From contig DATAVK010000001.1 in the NCBI GenBank assembly GCA_036267755.1, positions 1 through 26,476 of the forward strand: 26,476 nt of DNA, written 5' to 3'. Below the pieces are notes generated by a model. It had not been told where the DNA came from, searched no databases, and was given only the letters and a program-made list of their open reading frames with translations. Position numbers and translations under genes: made by a program. The DNA is from DATAVK01 sp036267755. GTDB taxonomy: Bacteria > Actinomycetota > Actinomycetes > JAFAQI01. Shown one piece after another: positions 22,235 through 26,476 of the stretch (positions within the stretch are counted from its first letter, which is position 1; each line of letters starts with the position of its first letter).

Positions 22235-23518
22235 GTGCGCGACGAGTCCCAGGGGCCCCCGTTGCGGGTTGCTTTGCTGTCATATCGGTCCAAGCCGCAC
22301 TGCGGCGGCCAGGGCGTCTACGTCCGGCATCTGGCACGTGAGCTGACCGTCCTCGGGCACCACGTCGAGGTGATCAGCGGTCAGCCGTATCCGGAGCTCG
22401 ACCCAGGTCCCACGCTCACTGAGCTGCCGAGCCTGGACCTGTACCGCGAGCCCGACCCGTTCCGGACTCCGGCGCTGCGGGAGTGGCGGGACGCGATCGA
22501 CGCCCTCGAGGTCGCCACGATGTGGACCGGCGGCTTCCCGGAGCCGATGACGTTCTCGCTGCGCGCCGCACGGATGCTGGCCCGCCGCCGGGGGGAGTTC
22601 GACGTCGTCCACGACAACCAGTCGCTCGGCTATGGGCTGCTGGCGATGCAACGCGCTGGACTGCCGCTCGTCGCGACCGTCCATCACCCGATCACGGTGG
22701 ACCGGGCGCTCGAGCTCGCCGAAGCACCAACCCTCGGCCGCCGGTTGTCGCTGCGCCGTTGGTACGGCTTCACTCGGATGCAGACCCGGGTGGTACGTCG
22801 GATCCCGTCGCTGCTGACGGTGTCCGAGAGTTCCGCGTCCGACATCGTCGAGGCCTTCGGCGTACGGCGGGATGCCGTGCGAGTCATCCCGATCGGGGTC
22901 GACACGACGACGTTCCGGCCGCCAACCGTGCCTCGCGTCCCCGGGCGCATCGTCGTCGTCTCCAGCTCCGACAGCCCGCTGAAGGGCGCCCGGGTGCTGC
23001 TCGAAGCGGTGGCCAAGCTCCGCACCGGCCGCGACGTGGAGCTCGTCGTCGTGGGTCGACCGAAGCCCGATGGTCCGGTGGCCCGCGCGGTCGAGGATCT
23101 CGGCATCGCCGACTGCGTCCGCTTCGTCAGCGGCCTGCCCGACGCCGAACTCGCGGACCTGCTGGGCTCCGCCGAGGTCGCCGTCGTCCCGTCGCTCTAC
23201 GAGGGGTTCTCGATTCCCGCGGTGGAGGCGATGGCCTGCGCGACACCGCTCGTCGCGAGCCGGGCAGGAGCTCTGCCCGAGGTCGTGGGGTCGGACGGCA
23301 GCGCCGCGGTCCTCGTCGAGCCGGGCGATCCGTCGGATCTCGCTGATGCGCTCGGTGGCTTGCTCGACGACCAGCCCCGTCGTACCGCCCTGGGTGTCGC
23401 CGGCCGGCTTCGGGTCGAGGCCCGTTTCACCTGGTCCGCCGTCGCCGTCGCTACCGCCGAGGCCTACACCGAGGCGATCGCCCGTTCCGGAGAGGGGACC
23501 CATCGTGCTTACCGTTGA
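22235..23518 (+). CDS. Glycosyltransferase family 4 (GT-B fold)
   Basis: A 427-residue retaining glycosyltransferase. The N-terminal Rossmann half begins LRVALLSYRSKPHCGGQGVYVRHLA (spread over residues 10-34), with the glycine-rich donor/acceptor loop GGQG at 24-27. The C-terminal half has the nucleotide-sugar motif E323-x7-E331 (PSLYEGFSIPAVEAMA), VVSSSDSPLKGARVLLEA and ALPEVVG. The enzyme should transfer a sugar from a nucleotide donor; donor and acceptor are unknown. Start: GTG at 22235 is favoured (GAGG upstream); GTG 22223 is possible. It overlaps the methyltransferase gene by 14 bp, so they form an operon with the toroid gene that follows. Confidence 0.9.
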   Translation: MRDESQGPPLRVALLSYRSKPHCGGQGVYVRHLARELTVLGHHVEVISGQPYPELDPGPTLTELPSLDLYREPDPFRTPALREWRDAIDALEVATMWTGGFPEPMTFSLRAARMLARRRGEFDVVHDNQSLGYGLLAMQRAGLPLVATVHHPITVDRALELAEAPTLGRRLSLRRWYGFTRMQTRVVRRIPSLLTVSESSASDIVEAFGVRRDAVRVIPIGVDTTTFRPPTVPRVPGRIVVVSSSDSPLKGARVLLEAVAKLRTGRDVELVVVGRPKPDGPVARAVEDLGIADCVRFVSGLPDAELADLLGSAEVAVVPSLYEGFSIPAVEAMACATPLVASRAGALPEVVGSDGSAAVLVEPGDPSDLADALGGLLDDQPRRTALGVAGRLRVEARFTWSAVAVATAEAYTEAIARSGEGTHRAYR

Positions 23519-24239
23519 CTTCGAGAAGTTCCCGATCGAGCCGGGGGAGCGGGTGCTCGACCTCGGGTGCGGCGCCGGCCGCCACGCCTTTGAGGTCTAC
23601 CGGCGAGGCGGTCACGTCGTCGCGTTCGACCATGACGCCGGCGAGCTGACCGCAGTCGAGGCGATGTTCCGGGCGATGGACGCGGCGGGTGAGCCACCCG
23701 CGGGCGCGACGGCGCGGGCCGTGCGCGGTGACGTGCTGGCGTTGCCGTTCCCGGATGGATCCTTCGACAAGGTCATCGCTGCAGAGGTGCTCGAGCACAT
23801 CCCCGACGACGCGACGGCGATGGCGGAGATCGCCCGCGTGGTCCGCCCCGGCGGCCGGATCGCCGTCACGGTCCCCCGCTGGTGGCCGGAGCGAGTTTGC
23901 TGGGCGCTGTCGCGGGAGTACCACGACGTGCCGGGCGGCCACGTGCGGATCTACCGCGGTGACGAGCTCACCGATCGGCTCGGCGCCGCCGGGCTCACGC
24001 CGCGGGGCGGCCACCACGCCCACGCGCTGCACGCGCCGTACTGGTGGCTGAACTGCGCATTCGGCCAGCAGAGCCTGCCGTCCAAGGCGTGGCACCAGGT
24101 GCTGGTGTGGGACATCATCAAGCGGCCGTGGCTAACCCGCACCGCCGAGTCGCTGCTCAACCCGGTGCTCGGCAAGAGCCTTGTGGTGTACGTCGATAAG
24201 CCCGGGACCGTGGCAGGAGCGGCTAGTGCGGCTGCCTGA
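23505..24239 (+). CDS. SAM-dependent methyltransferase (class I)
   Basis: A 244-residue class I methyltransferase of the Methyltransf_11 type. Motif I is VLDLGCGAGRHAFE (17-30). The acidic motif II is HVVAFDHDAGEL, and post-motif FPDGSFDKVIAAEVLEHIPDD leads to VVRPGGRIAVTVP, all canonical. The C-terminal part (GGHVRIYRGDELTDRLGAAG, HAPYWWLNCAFG) is the substrate region and ends in an extended Ala-rich tail. Start: GTG at 23505 (MLTVDFEKFPIEPGERV), with GGAGAGGGG just upstream. It overlaps the GT4 stop by 14 bp and the toroid gene by 14 bp. The acceptor may be the product of the GT4, but this is inference. Confidence 0.9.
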   Translation: MLTVDFEKFPIEPGERVLDLGCGAGRHAFEVYRRGGHVVAFDHDAGELTAVEAMFRAMDAAGEPPAGATARAVRGDVLALPFPDGSFDKVIAAEVLEHIPDDATAMAEIARVVRPGGRIAVTVPRWWPERVCWALSREYHDVPGGHVRIYRGDELTDRLGAAGLTPRGGHHAHALHAPYWWLNCAFGQQSLPSKAWHQVLVWDIIKRPWLTRTAESLLNPVLGKSLVVYVDKPGTVAGAASAAA

Positions 24240-25290
24240 GCCGCCCGCGCTGTCGGGCGTTCTCGACGCTGCGGCGATGCGGGCCAGCGCGCGTTCGATC
24301 GCCTCGGTGCAGCTCGCCTCGGGCGCGATCCCGTGGTTCCCCGGTGGGCATGTCGACCCCTGGGACCACGTCGAGTGCGCGATGGCGCTGTCAGCCTGCG
24401 GGATGGTCGACGAGGCCGTCCACGCCTACGACTACCTGCGCCGCAGCCAGCGCCCGGACGGGTCCTGGCCGTCGCGAGTCACGGCGACGGCGGTCGAGGA
24501 CGCCGGGTTCGAGACCAACCAATGTGCCTACGTCGCCGTCGGCTGCTGGCACCACCTGCAGGTGACGGGCGACGTGGAGTTCGCGCGATGGCTGTGGCCG
24601 ACGGTGCGTCGAGCGCTCGACCTGGTGACGTCGCGTGCCACGGCCACCGGCACGATCGGCTGGGCGGTATCGGCCGCCGGGGTCGGCACCGACGACGCCC
24701 TGCTCACCGGCTCGTCATCGACGTACCACGCCTTGCGGTGTGGCCTCGCGCTCGCGGATTTGGTGGGCGAGTCCCAGCCGGAGTGGGAGATCGCGGCCGG
24801 TCGGCTCGGCCATCTGGTCGCTGCGCACCCTGAGGCGTTCCTCGACAAGGACCGGTTCGCGATGGACTGGTACTACCCGGTGCTCGGCGGAGCGGTCCGC
24901 GGTGCGGCGGCCCGGGAACGGCTGAGCGCGCGCTGGGACGACTTCGTGGTGGCCGGGCTGGGCAGTCGGTGCGTGTCGGACCAGCCGTGGGTCACCGGCG
25001 CGGAGACCTGCGAACTGGTACTAGCCCTGGACTGTGTCGGGTGGCGCGACCGCGCGGTCAGCCTGCTGAGCGACATGCAGGTGCTGCGTGACCGCGACGG
25101 GTCGTACTGGACGGGGTGGCAGTTCGCGGAGCGGGTGAACTGGCCGGACGAGCACTCCACGTGGACGGCCGCGTCGGTCATCCTCGCGGTCGATGCGCTG
25201 TCCCGCACCACTCCCGGCAGCGACATCTTCCGAGGCGAGGGGCTCCCGACCGGTCTCGACGCGGTGGACTGCCCCATCGGGGTGAGTTAG
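24226..25290 (+). CDS. Alpha/alpha-toroid protein (prenyltransferase/squalene-cyclase-like repeats), function unknown
   Basis: A 354-residue protein made of helical repeats. Several units contain the QxxxGxxPW/DGSW-type turns of alpha/alpha toroids (SVQLASGAIPWFPGG at 27-41, SQRPDGSWPSR at 74-84, LRDRDGSYWTGWQF at 287-300). Such proteins are often annotated as prenyltransferase or squalene-hopene-cyclase-like. The class II cyclase acid motif DxDD is not present; the nearest is GTDD (154-157), so cyclase activity is doubtful. Conserved-looking acids in DPWDHVE (44-50) and GAETCE (258-263) make a glycoside-acting toroid possible. Start: GTG at 24226, AGGAG seven bases upstream, overlapping the methyltransferase by 14 bp. 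The stop interlocks with that of the convergent methyltransferase. Confidence 0.75.
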   Translation: MRLPEPPALSGVLDAAAMRASARSIASVQLASGAIPWFPGGHVDPWDHVECAMALSACGMVDEAVHAYDYLRRSQRPDGSWPSRVTATAVEDAGFETNQCAYVAVGCWHHLQVTGDVEFARWLWPTVRRALDLVTSRATATGTIGWAVSAAGVGTDDALLTGSSSTYHALRCGLALADLVGESQPEWEIAAGRLGHLVAAHPEAFLDKDRFAMDWYYPVLGGAVRGAAARERLSARWDDFVVAGLGSRCVSDQPWVTGAETCELVLALDCVGWRDRAVSLLSDMQVLRDRDGSYWTGWQFAERVNWPDEHSTWTAASVILAVDALSRTTPGSDIFRGEGLPTGLDAVDCPIGVS

Positions 25291-25934
25291 CGGCGCAAAA
25301 CGCGCAGGCTGCCGACGTGCCGTACCTCGCGGAAGCCGTCGTCGAGCGCGCGCAGGTAGACGTGGTACGGCGCCTGGCCGCCGTCCGCTGGGTCGGGGAA
25401 GACGTCGTGCACCGCGAGTACGCCGTCCGGCATCACGAAGCCCGACCACCCCTCGTAGTCGTTCTGCGCGTGCTCCTCGGTGTGGCCGCCGTCGATGAAC
25501 AGCATCGCGAGCGGCGTCGACCACAGCTGGCTCACCGTGGTCGAGCGGCCGACGACGGCCGTCACCACGTCGTCGAGCCCGGCAGCATGGACGGTACGAC
25601 GGAAGAACGGCAGCGTGTCCATCAGGCCTACCGTCGGGTCGACGAGCGACGCGTCATGCCATTCCCAGCCCGGCTGGTTCTCCTCGGAGCCGCGATGGTG
25701 GTCGACGGTGACGACGCGGCCGCCGCGGTCCTTCGCGGCCGCACCGAGCCAGGTCGCCGACTTCCCGCAGTACGTCCCGACCTCGAGCAGCACGCCGTGA
25801 GGCGCCATCGCCCACGCGGCGTCGTACAAGGCCTCCGCTTCATCGGGTGGCAAGAAGCCGCGCGCGCCATCGGCAACCGCGCGTAGCGCCGGCTCGATCC
25901 GGACCGGCGCCGGAAGAGCCGGGTCGTCCGTCAC
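25287..25934 (-). CDS. SAM-dependent methyltransferase (Methyltransf_24 type)
   Basis: A 215-residue class I methyltransferase. Motif I is LLEVGTYCGKSATWLG (49-64), followed by VVTVDHHRGSEENQPGWE and LAMLFIDGGHTEEHAQNDYEGW (143-163), the acidic/His motif typical of this group. GVLAVHDVFPDP ends the core. It belongs with cephalosporin-hydroxylase-like and sugar O-methyltransferases; the substrate is unknown. Start: GTG at 25934, overlapping the thioesterase stop by GTGA, so it is second in that operon. A longer frame upstream is the thioesterase in another frame. It converges on the toroid gene and shares TTAG with it (TAA on minus, TAG on plus). Confidence 0.87.
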   Translation of the reverse strand: MTDDPALPAPVRIEPALRAVADGARGFLPPDEAEALYDAAWAMAPHGVLLEVGTYCGKSATWLGAAAKDRGGRVVTVDHHRGSEENQPGWEWHDASLVDPTVGLMDTLPFFRRTVHAAGLDDVVTAVVGRSTTVSQLWSTPLAMLFIDGGHTEEHAQNDYEGWSGFVMPDGVLAVHDVFPDPADGGQAPYHVYLRALDDGFREVRHVGSLRVLRR

Positions 25935-26476
25935 GTGGCGGTCAGGGCGAGTTGGCGGGACTGCGCGACGAGCCGGCCCTGCGAGTCCCAGACCGCGGCC
26001 TCCTCGTCGAACCAGCCGCCGATCACGGCGCGGGTGCGGGCCTCGACCTTCAACCAGCCCGGGCTGGGAACGCCCCGAACGACAACGGTGAGCTCGACCG
26101 TGGGCGCCCAGCCGAACTTGCCGAGGTTGAACACCGTTGGTGGCAGGGCATCGACCGCCAGCAGTACGCCGAAAACATCGATCGGCTCGTCGTCGAGCAG
26201 GCGGAACCACGCTCGGACTACCGGATGCCCGCTCGGCGTCGGGAACGGAGCGGTTCGCGTATCGACCCGCAGGTCGATGTGGTTGAACAGCTCGACCTCG
26301 AAGTTCTCCGGAGGCGCGGTCGGGCAATCCTCCGGCGGTGTCAGGTCGGGCTCCGACAGGTCGGTCCAGTCCGGGTCGCTCGAGGCCGTCGGCGGTGCCC
26401 CAGCGCTGACCAGGGCGTCGAGGCACGGCTTCTGGTTCTGCCACAGCGTCGTCCGCGCCTGGGACACCCGTCGGCC
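25931..26476 (-). CDS. Acyl-CoA thioesterase-like hotdog protein, 5' end outside the window
   Basis: About 181 residues, C-terminal part only; the frame is open to the window edge (…GRRVSQARTTLWQNQKP). The sequence resembles the TesB/4HBT_3 thioesterase-family double hotdog: GRRVS..R..LWQNQKPCLDALVSAG is the end of the first half. VRAWFRLLDDEPIDVFGVLLAVDALPPTVF and the C-terminal EEAAVWDSQGRLVAQSRQLAL form the second half, where active-site residues usually lie. The usual length is about 260-290, so roughly 80-100 residues are missing. A start at 26467 (GTG) would cut the conserved first hotdog, so it is not the true start. Its stop overlaps the methyltransferase start (GTGA). It could hydrolyse an acyl-CoA made or used by the adjacent cassette. 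Confidence 0.75.
   Translation of the reverse strand, partial: GRRVSQARTTLWQNQKPCLDALVSAGAPPTASSDPDWTDLSEPDLTPPEDCPTAPPENFEVELFNHIDLRVDTRTAPFPTPSGHPVVRAWFRLLDDEPIDVFGVLLAVDALPPTVFNLGKFGWAPTVELTVVVRGVPSPGWLKVEARTRAVIGGWFDEEAAVWDSQGRLVAQSRQLALTAT

Noticed and set aside
21435..22337. 300-codon open frame on minus over the Usp gene and the small membrane protein
   Set aside because: Composition-biased shadow without domains; the plus-strand Usp gene has intact ATP-binding motifs and a strong ribosome binding site.
25931..26444. Long methyltransferase frame beginning at 26444 on minus
   Set aside because: The upstream part overlaps the thioesterase in another frame and is not methyltransferase sequence; the GTG at 25934 fits the family and the GTGA overlap.

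Overview
This is a high-GC (roughly 70%) actinobacterial chromosome segment. The evidence is the gene order and families: a murJ / DUF6049 / NUDIX / CCA-transferase block, ino1 with a PadR regulator, a DUF5318 / class A PBP / GT87 block, and the rpsF-ssb-rpsR-rplI-dnaB replication/ribosome block. From memory, this order matches the core chromosome of Streptomyces; in Mycobacterium tuberculosis the same genes lie in two pieces either side of oriC (Rv3907c-Rv3910 and Rv0046c-Rv0058). GTG starts, leaderless starts and 4-bp GTGA/ATGA overlaps are common. I see no transposase, phage gene, CRISPR array, tRNA or rRNA, so this is mostly core chromosome. I cannot name a genus.

Layout. 1-5096 (minus strand) is an envelope block: NUDIX hydrolase, DUF6049 secreted membrane protein, MurJ lipid II flippase, then a small single-TM protein and the start of a secreted coiled-coil (probably NlpC/P60-type) protein cut by the window edge. 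5156-6607 (plus) is the CCA-adding enzyme, divergent from NUDIX, with both genes apparently leaderless. 6544-7854 (minus) is an MFS exporter whose 3' end overlaps the CCA gene. 7951-9644 (minus) is a padR-ino1 operon making inositol phosphate, with a clear palindromic operator over its predicted start site. 9799-15027 (plus) is a four-gene operon: DUF5318 zinc protein, bifunctional PBP, GT87-like and PIG-V-like membrane glycosyltransferases.

15073-16916 holds two related secreted, membrane-anchored proteins with a small disulfide-bearing beta-domain and low-complexity stalks; the second has an ECF-sigma-like promoter. 17092-18655 is rpsF-ssb-rpsR-rplI, preceded by a structured leader. A 306-bp gap then carries a cluster of DnaA-box-like sequences and twin TGTCGACA palindromes in front of dnaB (18962-20341). 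Next come a GHKL anti-sigma-type ATPase with a partner protein, and a universal stress protein coupled to an unlisted 49-residue membrane protein.

22235-26476 is a compact cassette: GT4 glycosyltransferase, SAM methyltransferase and an alpha/alpha-toroid protein on plus, meeting a second methyltransferase and a hotdog thioesterase on minus with interlocked stop codons. It looks like an uncharacterised glycoconjugate or lipid-modifying pathway. It and the DnaA-box cluster upstream of dnaB are the two items most worth following up.
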